Below are positions 7,886 to 17,321 of a stretch of 64,000 bases of DNA, piece after piece; positions within the stretch are counted from its first letter, which is position 1; every line of letters begins with the position of its first letter. Both the position numbers and the translations under genes were made by a program. The notes beneath the pieces are model-generated. The model was not told the origin of the DNA. It worked only from the letters and a program-made list of their open reading frames with translations, and ran no database searches. The stretch covers positions 248,001-312,000 of the forward strand of contig NZ_QODK01000003.1 in assembly GCF_003324485.1 (NCBI RefSeq). The letters run 5' to 3'. The DNA comes from Cohaesibacter intestini. Lineage in GTDB: Bacteria; Pseudomonadota; Alphaproteobacteria; Rhizobiales; Cohaesibacteraceae.

Positions 7886-8011
7886 GCGTTTCCAGAAAGG
7901 CAAAAAGCGAGAAAACTCACGCATTCGTGACCAGAAACAGCAGCCGCTTGTCTTTACCCATCATGTTTTTTGCCGGTTAAATGAAAGACGGCATCGGGAG
8001 AGGGCCGGCGC

Positions 8012-8788
8012 ATGATGACCAGATCAATGCCAATCAGTGGCTCGACAATGGGTCTTCGCTTCAAGTTGGGCCAGACATTGAGTCAAACAATGAACCGGAT
8101 GGGGCTCTGGGCTTTTTGGGGTGTCTTGCACTGTGTCTTTGCCACCTTTGTATCGCTGATATCGCCTTCGGCCGCCTTGGCCGCAAAAATCGAAGAGAAG
8201 ACCGAGGTGCGGGACTATCGTGTCTATGGCACCACGCCGGGGCAGCTGGTCTCATACATGAAAAGGCGCCCGTTCCGCGGTGACAATGGCCCTGCAATGG
8301 CCAACATCAGGCCACGTTACAAGCTGAAAACCGCAACGGCCAAATCTCCCAAGGGGTGTAAGGTCAAGCGTGTGCATCTCAGCATTCGCTTCATCATGAC
8401 GCTGCCCCGTTCCATGGAGGCACGCAAACAGGATCGCAAAACAAAATATGCCTGGCGCAGTTTTCGGGCATTTGCTCGCCGTCACGAGGAGCGGCATCGC
8501 CAGATCTATCTCTCCTGCGCACGGCGCTTTGTGCGTCAGGCCACCCGTCTTGCCCCGCAGCGACAATGTCGAACATTGACCCGTCAGGTCAAGAAACTGC
8601 TCAAGGAGCAGGAGAAGGCATGTGATCGCAAGCATCTTGCCTTTGACCGTCGCGACTTCCCAAGAGTGCCATCTCTACCGCTCTTCCGGCATGCCCGTTT
8701 CGAAAAGACCCTCAACAGCCGCGCCCGGCACCGCGCGTCTCGCACCAGCACTCGAACACCTCGAATGCGTCGGGCTGCCCGCCGGTAA
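8012..8788 (+). CDS. DUF922 family predicted secreted zinc protease
   Basis: 258 residues from ATG 8012; a later ATG (residue 13 or 30) is equally plausible and would shorten the leader. A hydrophobic segment (about residues 32-56) ending ALAA suggests export. The core carries HEERH at 158-162, the HExxH zinc site of the DUF922/COG5661 proteins, preceded by the Trp/Phe-rich segment typical of the family. The roughly 60 C-terminal residues are extremely Arg-rich and probably disordered. Not obviously in an operon. Peptidase activity is predicted from the motif. Confidence 0.7.
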   Translation: MMTRSMPISGSTMGLRFKLGQTLSQTMNRMGLWAFWGVLHCVFATFVSLISPSAALAAKIEEKTEVRDYRVYGTTPGQLVSYMKRRPFRGDNGPAMANIRPRYKLKTATAKSPKGCKVKRVHLSIRFIMTLPRSMEARKQDRKTKYAWRSFRAFARRHEERHRQIYLSCARRFVRQATRLAPQRQCRTLTRQVKKLLKEQEKACDRKHLAFDRRDFPRVPSLPLFRHARFEKTLNSRARHRASRTSTRTPRMRRAARR

Positions 8789-9070
8789 GCAACCGCAAAA
8801 TGCCCGGATTGCTCCACAAATTCAGCACTATATCGCCCCCGACAGGGCTTTGCGCTTGTATCCCTGAAAGCGGAGCGCTATTGAGTCAAGAAGACATCCT
8901 TGCCTTGTCTGTCCTTGCATCCGCATCCGACTCTTGGCAGCCTGTTTTGCACCAGAGTTGCAGCAAGCAGCCGGGCAGGGCAGGTCAGAAGGAGAGAGGC
9001 TGCGATAGGCGTCGGTACTGAGGATTTGCGGCTACCGATTGCAGCACAGTGGGGAAAGGACGGCAGTTCC

Positions 9071-11200
9071 ATGTCGCGGACGTTGCGTATCAGGATTTTT
9101 TGGACATTTTCGGCCTTCCTCATCATGTTGATAGGGCTGATTGTCGCAACGCCTCATCTGATCAACACGCAGGTGGTCAAAAACCAGATTTCGCGCCAGA
9201 TTTCCGACTGGATGGGCCTGCCGGTTATTGTCCGCGGCGAACCCATCGTAACGGTCTTTCCCTATATCACCTTCAAGCTGAAGAATGTGCAGGTTGCCTC
9301 CCGCATCGGCCTTGATGAGCCCGATTTGGTTTCGATGGAGGTGTTGCGGGCTGAAATGTACTGGTTGCCGATGCTGATCGGCAAATTTCAGGTGCGGCGT
9401 TTCCATCTGGACAATCCGAAATTCGAGTTTGTGCGCAATCAAGCGGGGCAAACCTCATGGGACATGACCGGCGGTTCGCTGATTTCCAACGACCCCGACG
9501 ATGGTCGCCTGAAACTGTCCGACATTTCCCTTGGCCGCTTTGTCATCACCAATGGCAGTGCCCACATTCAGGATCACAAAACCGGATGGGACGAACAGCT
9601 CGACGCGATCAATCTTTCCTTTGATTGGCCAAATACCGGGGAAGCCGCGTCTTTGAATGGCTCCGTTGTATGGCGTGAGCAGCCAGTGAACTATTCCGTT
9701 CGCTCCGGCAATCCGATGGATCTGTTTGGAGGTGGCCTGTCTCCGGTCTCGCTGGCAATCAAGTCGCCCATGTTTGAAGCGTCCCTTGATGGCTCGGCCG
9801 CCACCATGGCGCAATTGCAGCTGGAGGGTGATTTCGCCTTCGAGACCACTTCGTTGCGCGCATTGCTCAACTGGCTGGGCAAGCCGTTGCCTCCCGGTGC
9901 AGGCTTTGGGCCTGCTGCCTTGAAGGCGCGGGCCAATTCCGTCGATGCATCCGTGTCTTTCTCGGACATGACCTTGAGCCTCGATGATCAGCGTGCCGAT
10001 GGAGTGATACAGCTTGATTTCCGCCGTGATCGCCCGATGGTGCAAGGCACGCTGGCCAGTGATCGACTGGATCTCGGCCCATATCTGGCCTATTTTGATC
10101 AGGACCGCTCGTTGCTCGATATCAGTGTCTCCGCTGAGGATCTGTTGCGCACCGATCTCGATATACGCCTCTCCACGGACAACCTTCTGGCCGCACCTTT
10201 GCGCTTTGGCCGGACGGCGGCGTCGCTTGTCACCCGCAACAGCCAGCTGGCTTTTTCCATCGGGGAAACCTATGCCTATGGTGGCCGTCTGGAAGCCAGC
10301 CTCGATTTGCATCCTGCCAAAAGCAATCCCGAAAGCATGTATGGCCATCTTCGTGCCAAGGCCAATGGAGTGCTGGCGGGCACCTTTGCCCGCGAACTTG
10401 CCAACACTGAATTTGTCACCGGCACGACGCTGGTCGAACTGGATGTCGAGGGCGAAGGGCAGACCGTGCGCGAAATGGCCAATCAGGCTGCGGGGGAAAT
10501 ATCCCTTGTGGTCACCGAAGGCGGTTTTGAGCACTTTAATCTTGATCGCCTTGAGACCAGTTTGAAGAATGCCGCAGATCCCTTGAGTGAACAGGCGACC
10601 AAAGACCTCTATCAGGGTGGCACTGAATTTGATGTTCTCTCGGTGCGAGCTGCCTTACAGGGCAAGGCGCTCAATCTCAATGATGTCCGGCTAACCTCTG
10701 GCAAACGGGCGATCAAGGGAGATGCACGTATCTCTCTCTCCGACATGGCTGTTGATGCCCCTGCGACCCTGTTGCTTTATGACAGCGCGGATCCAGCAAC
10801 GCACGCCACGGATGAGGCCGCGACAAAGCTTCCGTTTCGCCTCAAGGGTCCGCTGGCAGAGCCGGTTCTGAGCCGACCGACTCAGGCACAGCCTCAGGCC
10901 CCCGCGCAGCAAGAGACAACCGCAACATCTCAGACGCCAGCCTCAGATTTGGAACCGGCCTTGACCTCTGCGCCAGAGACAGAAGCAAATGACGCTTCCC
11001 GCCAGCCGTTGACATCACCAACTGATCAGGCGCCTGCCCCTGTTATTGTGGTCGAGGAGACCCCGCCAACAGATGCAGGACAGGCCGAACAAAGCACCAC
11101 AGAGAAGCTGAAAGAAGCCATCGGAGATGCTGTCAACGGGCTGTTTCAGAGCGATAGCGCGTCGGATGGTGATCGCCTCACTCCCAAGGGTGATTTCTGA
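9071..11200 (+). CDS. AsmA family protein
   Basis: About 709 residues from ATG 9071; the frame is open back to 8900 but that leader lacks any signal, whereas MSRTLRIRIFW followed by a strong transmembrane segment (residues about 10-28) is the normal AsmA start. The N-terminal pattern (membrane anchor, then GLPVIVRGEPIVTVFPYITFKL) and the C-terminal AsmA_2-like block with EISLVVTEGGFEHFNL are those of AsmA-like proteins, inner-membrane-anchored periplasmic proteins implicated in envelope lipid homeostasis. The last 130 residues are a Pro/Gln/Thr/Ala-rich low-complexity tail. Confidence 0.8.
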   Translation: MSRTLRIRIFWTFSAFLIMLIGLIVATPHLINTQVVKNQISRQISDWMGLPVIVRGEPIVTVFPYITFKLKNVQVASRIGLDEPDLVSMEVLRAEMYWLPMLIGKFQVRRFHLDNPKFEFVRNQAGQTSWDMTGGSLISNDPDDGRLKLSDISLGRFVITNGSAHIQDHKTGWDEQLDAINLSFDWPNTGEAASLNGSVVWREQPVNYSVRSGNPMDLFGGGLSPVSLAIKSPMFEASLDGSAATMAQLQLEGDFAFETTSLRALLNWLGKPLPPGAGFGPAALKARANSVDASVSFSDMTLSLDDQRADGVIQLDFRRDRPMVQGTLASDRLDLGPYLAYFDQDRSLLDISVSAEDLLRTDLDIRLSTDNLLAAPLRFGRTAASLVTRNSQLAFSIGETYAYGGRLEASLDLHPAKSNPESMYGHLRAKANGVLAGTFARELANTEFVTGTTLVELDVEGEGQTVREMANQAAGEISLVVTEGGFEHFNLDRLETSLKNAADPLSEQATKDLYQGGTEFDVLSVRAALQGKALNLNDVRLTSGKRAIKGDARISLSDMAVDAPATLLLYDSADPATHATDEAATKLPFRLKGPLAEPVLSRPTQAQPQAPAQQETTATSQTPASDLEPALTSAPETEANDASRQPLTSPTDQAPAPVIVVEETPPTDAGQAEQSTTEKLKEAIGDAVNGLFQSDSASDGDRLTPKGDF

Positions 11201-11385
11201 TATAGGGGTGGCCTTCATCGTTAACCGATGGTTACCTCTTCGCTGGTACGCTACCTTGGCAATGGCACGAAAGGCCCAAAGACAGCATCAGCGTTTCTCT
11301 GGCCTCTGTCCAATCCCACTGTGGTTTGGACTGACTGCCTTTGACATCAATTTCTGATCAGAAAACCGCACGAGAGGAGAGGACC

Positions 11386-11643
11386 ATGCGTTTTGCCAGA
11401 ATGCTGTCCAATTTGGGCAAGGCCCTGCTCGCGTCGCTGGTGACCGGAACCGTACTGACATTTCTGGGCATTACGACAAAAGACATCTTTCCCGGCATGT
11501 CGAGCTATATCGACCAGCTCACAGATGCCCTCGAACTGACCATCAACTGGTTGGTGATCTGGGCTGTACCCAACACGCTGGTTGGCATGGTGGTGATCAT
11601 GCCGATCTGGGTGGTCCTGAGCCTGTTTGGTCCCAAGAGCTGA
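11386..11643 (+). CDS. Small integral membrane protein (DUF6460-like)
   Basis: 85 residues from ATG 11386, which follows GAGAGGAGAGG; the frame opens earlier at 11341 without a site. Two hydrophobic segments (about residues 12-32 and 55-80) flank a short amphipathic stretch. The pattern LASLVTGTVLTFLGI...WAVPNTLVGMVVIMPIW resembles the small DUF6460 proteins of Rhizobiales. Function unknown. Confidence 0.6.
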   Translation: MRFARMLSNLGKALLASLVTGTVLTFLGITTKDIFPGMSSYIDQLTDALELTINWLVIWAVPNTLVGMVVIMPIWVVLSLFGPKS

Positions 11644-11673
11644 CGCATATGCGCTAAAAGGGAGACGTGTCCG

Positions 11674-12135
11674 CTAGGCGTTGTCGCCTCGCTTGGACGG
11701 GTCAATCCAACGCTCCATCACCTGCGTTTCGCTCACATTGTAGCCCAGATCCTCATAGAAGCGGATCACCTTTTCATTGCCCGTGCGCACCATCAGGTGG
11801 GCTTTCCAGATGCCTTTGGCCAACAGCCACTCTTCGGCGGCCCGCAGTAACTGCTTTCCAAATCCCTGTCCCTGCTGGTCCGGAGTAACTGCCAGATAAT
11901 AGAACCATCCCCGGTGGCCATCATGGCCGACCATGATGGTGCCGATAGCATGCGTCGGATCACAGCCGTTCTCCGGCGTGAAGGCGATCAGGATATGAGA
12001 TGATGGCTTGTCGAGCGCAAAGCCAAAATCATTGTCCGGGTCATTCCATGGCCGTGTCAGGTCACAGGCACGCCACAGGGCAATCACCGCGTCTCTGTCT
12101 TGCTTTGATGCTTCACGAATGATCAGGCTGGTCAT
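11674..12135 (-). CDS. GNAT family N-acetyltransferase (YpeA-like)
   Basis: 153 residues from ATG 12135; a GTG at 12147 would overlap the preceding gene's stop by four bases. The acetyl-CoA-binding motif A, LAVTPDQQGQGFGKQLL, lies near residues 82-98 (Q/R-x2-G-x-G/A), with FYEDLGY near the C-terminus as motif B. Length and pattern match the YpeA group (about 140-150 residues). Acceptor substrate unknown. Lies nine bases after the FAD oxidoreductase stop, so the two are probably co-translated. Confidence 0.8.
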   Translation of the reverse strand: MTSLIIREASKQDRDAVIALWRACDLTRPWNDPDNDFGFALDKPSSHILIAFTPENGCDPTHAIGTIMVGHDGHRGWFYYLAVTPDQQGQGFGKQLLRAAEEWLLAKGIWKAHLMVRTGNEKVIRFYEDLGYNVSETQVMERWIDPSKRGDNA

Positions 12136-12143
12136 TGGTATCT

Positions 12144-13616
12144 TCACTTGTCTTTGATTGGGGAGGCTGCAAGCATCTTGCCCGGATTGAGCAAGCCCTT
12201 CGGGTCGAGCAGGTCCTTGATCTGGTGCATCAGTTCCATTTCAACCGGGTCTTTGACATCGGGCAGAAGATCCCGCTTCAAGGTGCCGATGCCATGTTCG
12301 GCGGAGATCGAACCGCCCATCTCCATCACGATGGCATGGACAATCTCGTTGATCTCTTCCCAGCGGTCCAGAAAGGCCACCTTGTCCGCCCCCACGGGCT
12401 GGGAGATGTTGAAATGCAGATTTCCGTCGCCCATATGACCGAACGCCACCGGACGGCAACCCGGAATGGCTGCTTCGCACGCTGCCAGAGCCTGATCAAG
12501 AAAAGCCGGAATGGCGCTGACAGGCACGGAAATATCGTGCTTGATCGAGCCGCCTTCTTCCTTTTGCACTTCGCTCATGCCATGGCGAACATGCCAGAAG
12601 TCCATCGCCTGCTGTTTATTTTCAGCCAAGGCTCCATCAACCACATGGCCCGCCTCAAAGGCCTCGGACAGAATGGCTTCGATCAGAGCGCGCCCGTCAA
12701 CCGCGTTTGAGAAAATGGACAATTCCAGCAGACAGTACCATGGATAGCTGTCGCTCAGCGGGTCCCGTGCTCCCTGCAGATGGCGAATGGCAAACTCCAC
12801 CCCCATACGGGGCATCAATTCAAATCCGGTCAACATCGACCCGGCATGGGACTGCGCCAGATTGAACAGTTCGAGAGCCTGCTGCGGGCTTTCAACCGCC
12901 ACGAAGCCGACCTGCTGGTCGCGCGGGCTGGGATAGAGCTTCAACGATGCAGCCGTGATGATGCCCAATGTTCCTTCCGCTCCGATGAACAGATGCTTGA
13001 GGTCATATCCAGTATTGTCCTTACGCAGACTGCGCAACCCATTCCAGATCCGGCCATCGGGCAAGACCACTTCCAACCCCAGCACCAGATCGCGGGCATT
13101 GCCGTAGGCCAGAACGGCTGTGCCGCCTGCATTGGTCGACAGATTGCCGCCGATCTGGCAGGAGCCCTGCGCCCCGAGTGAAAGTGGAAACAACCGGTCA
13201 ACTTCTTGTGCTGAAATCTGGACAGTTTCCAGTATCACCCCGGCTTCGGCGACCACTACATTGCTCAGGGGATCCATTGACCGGATGCGGTTCAGTCGCT
13301 CGGTTGACAGAATAATCTGACGCCCCGTGCGATCCGTGATCTGTCCACCAACCAGCCCGGTATTGCCCCCCTGTGGCACGATGGCAACATCAAGCGCATT
13401 TGCGAGTTTGATGCAGGCACTGACCTGTTCAGTGGTTGTTGGTCTGAGAACGAGAGGGCAGACGCCAAAAAACTTGTTTCGCCATTCCCGGCAATAGCTT
13501 TCTATGTCGCTTGGGTCCGTCAGGCAGTTGGCAGTACCCAGCAGCGTTTGAAACTGGGCAATGATGGCTGGATCCAAAGAGGATACAGCTTGGCAGGAAC
13601 GGGAAGTATCTGTCAC
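12144..13616 (-). CDS. FAD-binding oxidoreductase (2-hydroxyacid dehydrogenase, GlcD / D-2-hydroxyglutarate type)
   Basis: Frame open from 13727; I prefer GTG 13616 (490 residues) because the extra 37 residues are Arg/Pro-rich and unlike the family. The FAD-binding PCMH domain shows VPQGGNTGLVGGQ (pyrophosphate loop) and GNLSTNAGG, the C-terminal domain AFGHMGDGNLHFN with the metal-binding HxxxGxxH-type histidine and SAEHGIGT. These are hallmarks of D-lactate / D-2-hydroxyglutarate / glycolate dehydrogenases. It oxidises a D-2-hydroxyacid, probably passing electrons to a carrier. Exact substrate not resolved. Confidence 0.85.
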   Translation of the reverse strand: MTDTSRSCQAVSSLDPAIIAQFQTLLGTANCLTDPSDIESYCREWRNKFFGVCPLVLRPTTTEQVSACIKLANALDVAIVPQGGNTGLVGGQITDRTGRQIILSTERLNRIRSMDPLSNVVVAEAGVILETVQISAQEVDRLFPLSLGAQGSCQIGGNLSTNAGGTAVLAYGNARDLVLGLEVVLPDGRIWNGLRSLRKDNTGYDLKHLFIGAEGTLGIITAASLKLYPSPRDQQVGFVAVESPQQALELFNLAQSHAGSMLTGFELMPRMGVEFAIRHLQGARDPLSDSYPWYCLLELSIFSNAVDGRALIEAILSEAFEAGHVVDGALAENKQQAMDFWHVRHGMSEVQKEEGGSIKHDISVPVSAIPAFLDQALAACEAAIPGCRPVAFGHMGDGNLHFNISQPVGADKVAFLDRWEEINEIVHAIVMEMGGSISAEHGIGTLKRDLLPDVKDPVEMELMHQIKDLLDPKGLLNPGKMLAASPIKDK

Positions 13617-14218
13617 GGATCTGATCACTCGGTGGGCACGGATGGGTGCCGGAGAAGGGAGGGAACAGGCAGACCTGAGGATTGCCTTGCGTCTGCCCCT
13701 GATTGGTTTCAAATGTAGCAGAAGCAAATTACAGTAAGCAATCCATGGCGAAAGCCCTTCGTCATTGGGAGCAGTGTCAATGGCGGGCAGGTCCGGATAA
13801 TTGACTAGGGTGAGCGCCTGCTTTTGGGTCCAAGGATTGACCTAAAGGTATGTTAATAGCGAGTTAAACTTTTAAAACTTTTTCTTCCGCCGCGACATAT
13901 GGCCTAGGGTCGCTAGATTTTGGATGTCAAGTCTTTTAACGCACCGGAGAATGTGTCACTTCTAGCTAAGTTAAAATCGAATCACTTATGACCAATATGA
14001 TGAAGTGGGCAACCCGCAATTGTTCGATAGTGGAAAACCCTTATGAGTGTAATCGATTTTGACCCAGTTACGCACAGAAGGACGCGTAATTTGTTCTACA
14101 AATGATGCGATTATTACCAAATTTAGACGGATTGGTACGAAAAGTTGGAAAAGTTGCCAAGATTGTCTATACAATTGCGTTGCACAATATAACTGCATCA
14201 CAGCAAGGGGACAGCTGG
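13617..14218. other. Divergent promoter region between oxidoreductase and TetR regulator
   Basis: About 600 bases. Contains a perfect CtrA-type box (13853-13867), an AT-rich stretch 13845-13890 and 14095-14200, and a loose inverted repeat ATTG...CAAT near 14172-14190 that could be a TetR operator. Open frames here lack ribosome-binding sites and I do not call them. Confidence 0.5.
13853..13867. promoter_or_regulatory. CtrA-type binding box
   Basis: TTAA-TAGCGAG-TTAA exactly matches the full-site consensus TTAA-N7-TTAA recognised by the alphaproteobacterial cell-cycle regulator CtrA. It is in the divergent region upstream of the FAD oxidoreductase (-) and the TetR gene (+). Confidence 0.45.
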
Positions 14219-14911
14219 ATGCCTACATTAGGTATATCAAATCGAAAGAGGCCTGTTCAGCGTATGAACAGTGCTCATCGACAGGTGGAAATTGTCAATG
14301 CGGCCTTTGACTGCATCGCGACAACTGGCCATTTGTCACTCTCAACAACGGAACTGGCTTACAAGGTTGGCATTTCTCAGCCTGCCATTTTCCGTCACTT
14401 CCGTTCGAAACAGCAACTTCATCAGGCTATTCTGGACGAAGCCAATAAGCGTGTGATCGAGGACTTGAAAAGCCTGATCGGTCATTCCGAACGTTGGAAT
14501 GATCCATACGATCTCTTGCAGGATGTCGTCGTTCAAATGGGCGTTGGTTTTGAACGCGCTCCGGGCGTCTGGCTCACATTGATCTGCCAACGCAGCATTG
14601 CTGCGGAAGCCGAGATTGCCAGCGAAGAACGGCGACCGACTGGCAACAAATGCGCCATCACGCAGCTGTCTTTCGCCCTGCAGCGCCTTTGCAATGCGGC
14701 CATTGAAAACAAGCAGCTTGTTGCTTCCACACAGCCGGAAATCATGAGCAATACGTTCATTTCTTTGCTGTTTGGTATCGGTCAGCTGTGGCTCAACAAC
14801 GGATGTGACTTCAACATCAAGGAGCATCTGGAATTGTCGGTAAAGGGCATTCTTGCGGGCCATATGGTAAAGTTGGAAAGCCCAGAGCGCCGGATGTCAG
14901 CGATCGCTTGA
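14219..14911 (+). CDS. TetR/AcrR family transcriptional regulator
   Basis: 230 residues from ATG 14219, which has AAGGGG ten bases upstream; an earlier ATG at 14102 lacks a site. The N-terminal helix-turn-helix is clear: IVNAAFDCIATTGHLSLST followed by ELAYKVGISQPAIFRHFRSK at about residues 50-69 (recognition helix ending in the YxHF-like RHF). The C-terminal ligand-binding domain is not assignable. Whether it controls the divergent oxidoreductase or fabI downstream is unknown. Confidence 0.85.
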   Translation: MPTLGISNRKRPVQRMNSAHRQVEIVNAAFDCIATTGHLSLSTTELAYKVGISQPAIFRHFRSKQQLHQAILDEANKRVIEDLKSLIGHSERWNDPYDLLQDVVVQMGVGFERAPGVWLTLICQRSIAAEAEIASEERRPTGNKCAITQLSFALQRLCNAAIENKQLVASTQPEIMSNTFISLLFGIGQLWLNNGCDFNIKEHLELSVKGILAGHMVKLESPERRMSAIA

Positions 14912-14963
14912 TATCTTCGCGAAGGGGGCGACTTTACCCAAGTGAAGTTGGCTTAAGATCTCA

Positions 14964-14993
14964 AAAGCCGGGTGCAGGCCGCACCCGGCTTTA
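14964..14993 (+). terminator. Rho-independent terminator
   Basis: 12-bp perfect stem AAAGCCGGGTGC / GCACCCGGCTTT, loop AGGCC, then ATTG; 52 bases after the TetR stop. Confidence 0.7.
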
Positions 14994-15472
14994 TTGCGTT
15001 TGTGGCTGCGTTCTCCCTCGCTTTCATCGCTGCTGAGACGAAGTGTTTCACTTGTCTATTTCCTGTCCCTCCCAATTTAAGGGCAGTTGCCAAACCTGTT
15101 TCACGGACCAGTCGATTGTCTCGTTCCTTTGCCTTTTTTGTGGCTCGACCATGACGCGGTTAAGAAACTGTAACAAAGATTGAGCATAGCTCTTCATCGG
15201 CTGTCCATTTTGGCATTGCTTTTTCGGCATCACATGATGGATAAAAGCCGGACTAAAGGCGAAGTGGTTCACACCGGAATCATCCAGCGCAGCTCCTTCT
15301 TTCAGAAAACTGCGTATCTCGCACACATTACCAAGGTGACTTGACCTTGAGCACTGCGCCCGTGCTGTTGCAGCTTTGGCGTGTCTCAAGTTTGGTGTCA
15401 TTCCATCAGTGGCAACAAATGCGCCACGCCGATGCGACTGAACCGCTCGCATATGACGTTAAGAGGATTTCT
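14994..15472. other. Intergenic region upstream of fabI
   Basis: 479 bases between the TetR terminator and fabI. A 134-codon leftward frame (15048-15452) exists but has no ribosome-binding site and no recognisable features. No convincing hairpin or operator seen. Confidence 0.4.
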
Positions 15473-16285
15473 ATGTCTGATATACCGCAATTGATGAAGG
15501 GTAAGCGCGGCCTGATCATGGGCGTCGCCAACAATCGCTCCATTGCCTGGGGCATTGCCAAGGCCTGCAAGGACGCCGGTGCCGAACTGGCCTTCACCTA
15601 TCAGGGTGATGCGCTGAAAAAGCGCGTGGAGCCGCTCGCCGATCAATTGGGCGCCTTTATGGCTGGGCATTGTGACGTGACGGACGCCGCTTCCATTGAT
15701 GCCGTTTTTGAATCGATTGAAAAAGAATGGGGCAAGCTGGACTTTGTCGTGCATTGCATCGCCTATGCGGACAAGGAAGAGCTGTCTGGTCGCTATGTCG
15801 ACACGTCACCTGAGAATTTCTCAAAATCCTTGTTCATTTCCTGCTACTCCTTCACCGCCATCGCCCAGCGGGCCGAGAAGTTGATGACGGATGGCGGCTC
15901 GATGCTCACCCTGACCTATTATGGTGCTGAGCGTGTGATGCCACACTATAACGTCATGGGTGTCGCAAAATCCGCGCTGGAAACCTCCGTGCGCTACCTG
16001 GCCGAAGACCTTGGCAAGCAGAATATCCGCGTCAATGCCATTTCCGCAGGCCCGATCAAGACCCTGGCCGCATCGGGCATTGGTGATTTCCGCTATATTC
16101 TGAAATGGAACGAATATAACTCTCCTCTGCGTCGCACCGTCACGATTGAGGAAGTGGGGGATTCCGCAGTCTATTTCCTGTCGGACTATTCCCGTGGTGT
16201 GACCGGCGAAGTGCATCACGTCGATTCCGGCTACCATATTGTCGGCATGAAGGCTGTTGACGCACCGGATATCACCACCGGCTGA
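15473..16285 (+). CDS. fabI: Enoyl-[acyl-carrier-protein] reductase (NADH)
   Basis: 270 residues from ATG 15473 with AGAGGA upstream. The FabI hallmarks are present: GLIMGVANNRSIAWGIA (cofactor loop, residues 13-29), the pair Y149/Y150 and the catalytic Y159-x6-K166, matching Y156/K163 of E. coli FabI. It catalyses the last reduction of each fatty-acid elongation cycle. Single gene, closed by a strong terminator. C-terminal extension (KAVDAPDIT) is typical of rhizobial FabI. Confidence 0.95.
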   Translation: MSDIPQLMKGKRGLIMGVANNRSIAWGIAKACKDAGAELAFTYQGDALKKRVEPLADQLGAFMAGHCDVTDAASIDAVFESIEKEWGKLDFVVHCIAYADKEELSGRYVDTSPENFSKSLFISCYSFTAIAQRAEKLMTDGGSMLTLTYYGAERVMPHYNVMGVAKSALETSVRYLAEDLGKQNIRVNAISAGPIKTLAASGIGDFRYILKWNEYNSPLRRTVTIEEVGDSAVYFLSDYSRGVTGEVHHVDSGYHIVGMKAVDAPDITTG

Positions 16286-16355
16286 CGGAAAAATGATATC
16301 CTGCCCGCCATAGCTTGCCAGCTGGCATGCATGGGCAAGGGATGAGAAACGAAAT

Positions 16356-16402
16356 GACCCGTGGTCACGGCAAACTGCCTGTTGACCACGGGTCTTTTTT
16401 TT
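16356..16402 (+). terminator. Rho-independent terminator after fabI
   Basis: 12-bp perfect stem GACCCGTGGTCA (16356-16367) / TGACCACGGGTC (16383-16394) followed by eight T. Confidence 0.9.
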
Positions 16403-16478
16403 GGCCTAAAGTGGGGCGCGCTTAACCGGCAGACGAAAGACATGCCGGGATCCGTTCTTGTTGATGCTAGGAGAGACG

Positions 16479-17075
16479 ATGTCCATCCCGCCACTCTATT
16501 TCATCCGCCATGGTCAAACCGACTGGAACGCACAATATCGCTTTCAGGGCCAGCGAGATATTCCGTTGAATGAGAAGGGACGGGGCGAAGCGCGTCGAAA
16601 CGGCAAGCGTCTGTCCGAACTGGTATCCGACCCCAGTGCCATGGCGCTCTATTGCAGCCCGATGACCCGCACCCGCCAAACGCTGGAAGGCATCCTTGAA
16701 GCCGCTGGTTGGCAGGATCTTGCCTGGGCTAACAGTGCGGTTTTTGATCCAAGGCTTGTCGAAATCACCTTTGGTGACTGGGAAGGGTGGACCAAGCAGG
16801 AAATCAAGAAAAACGATCCGGTCAATTACAAGGCTCGCGCCAAGGATAAATGGTCTACTTGCCCTCCCAACGGCGAAAGCTATGCCCAATTGTCTGACCG
16901 CATTCGTCCATGGCTGGAAACCCTGACCGGCCCCTCGATCGTCGTTGCCCACGGGGGAACGTTTCGGGTTTTGCGCCAGATTCTGGAAAATATTCCCATC
17001 AATGAAGCTCCGCTGCTCGAAGTGCCTCAGGACAAGGTCTATTGTTGGACCGGCAGCGAGGCAACGTGGCAGTGA
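16479..17075 (+). CDS. Histidine phosphatase family protein (phosphoglycerate-mutase-like)
   Basis: 198 residues from ATG 16479, seven bases after AGGAGAG. RHG at residues 10-12 contains the phospho-accepting H11, and VVAHGGTFR near residue 160 holds the second catalytic His; FGDWEG with its Glu is also conserved. Members dephosphorylate small phosphometabolites (GpmB, CobC and relatives). No cobalamin genes nearby, so the substrate cannot be inferred. Confidence 0.85.
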   Translation: MSIPPLYFIRHGQTDWNAQYRFQGQRDIPLNEKGRGEARRNGKRLSELVSDPSAMALYCSPMTRTRQTLEGILEAAGWQDLAWANSAVFDPRLVEITFGDWEGWTKQEIKKNDPVNYKARAKDKWSTCPPNGESYAQLSDRIRPWLETLTGPSIVVAHGGTFRVLRQILENIPINEAPLLEVPQDKVYCWTGSEATWQ

Positions 17076-17321
17076 GGCCTTATGGCGACGGGTGACCGGT
17101 GGCGCCTTTTGCCTACAATTTTAGTCAAATTCTCTGCAAATTCTCTGCAAATTCAGGGCAAATTTGCCACAAACCTCACGTTTCTTTCTGACGAAAGTGA
17201 AAGATTCCTCTGCTAGGTTGCCGATTGCGAAACCAGCGATGACTGTGCGGCGCTGGGTCAATAAATCCGTTGACCCATCAAAGAGGACGGTGCGCCGTTC
17301 AGCAGAAAAGGGGATTGGACA

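Noticed and set aside
15048-15452. 134-codon leftward frame upstream of fabI
   Set aside because: No ribosome-binding site, Arg/Gln/Ser-rich composition without domains, and it covers the fabI promoter region.
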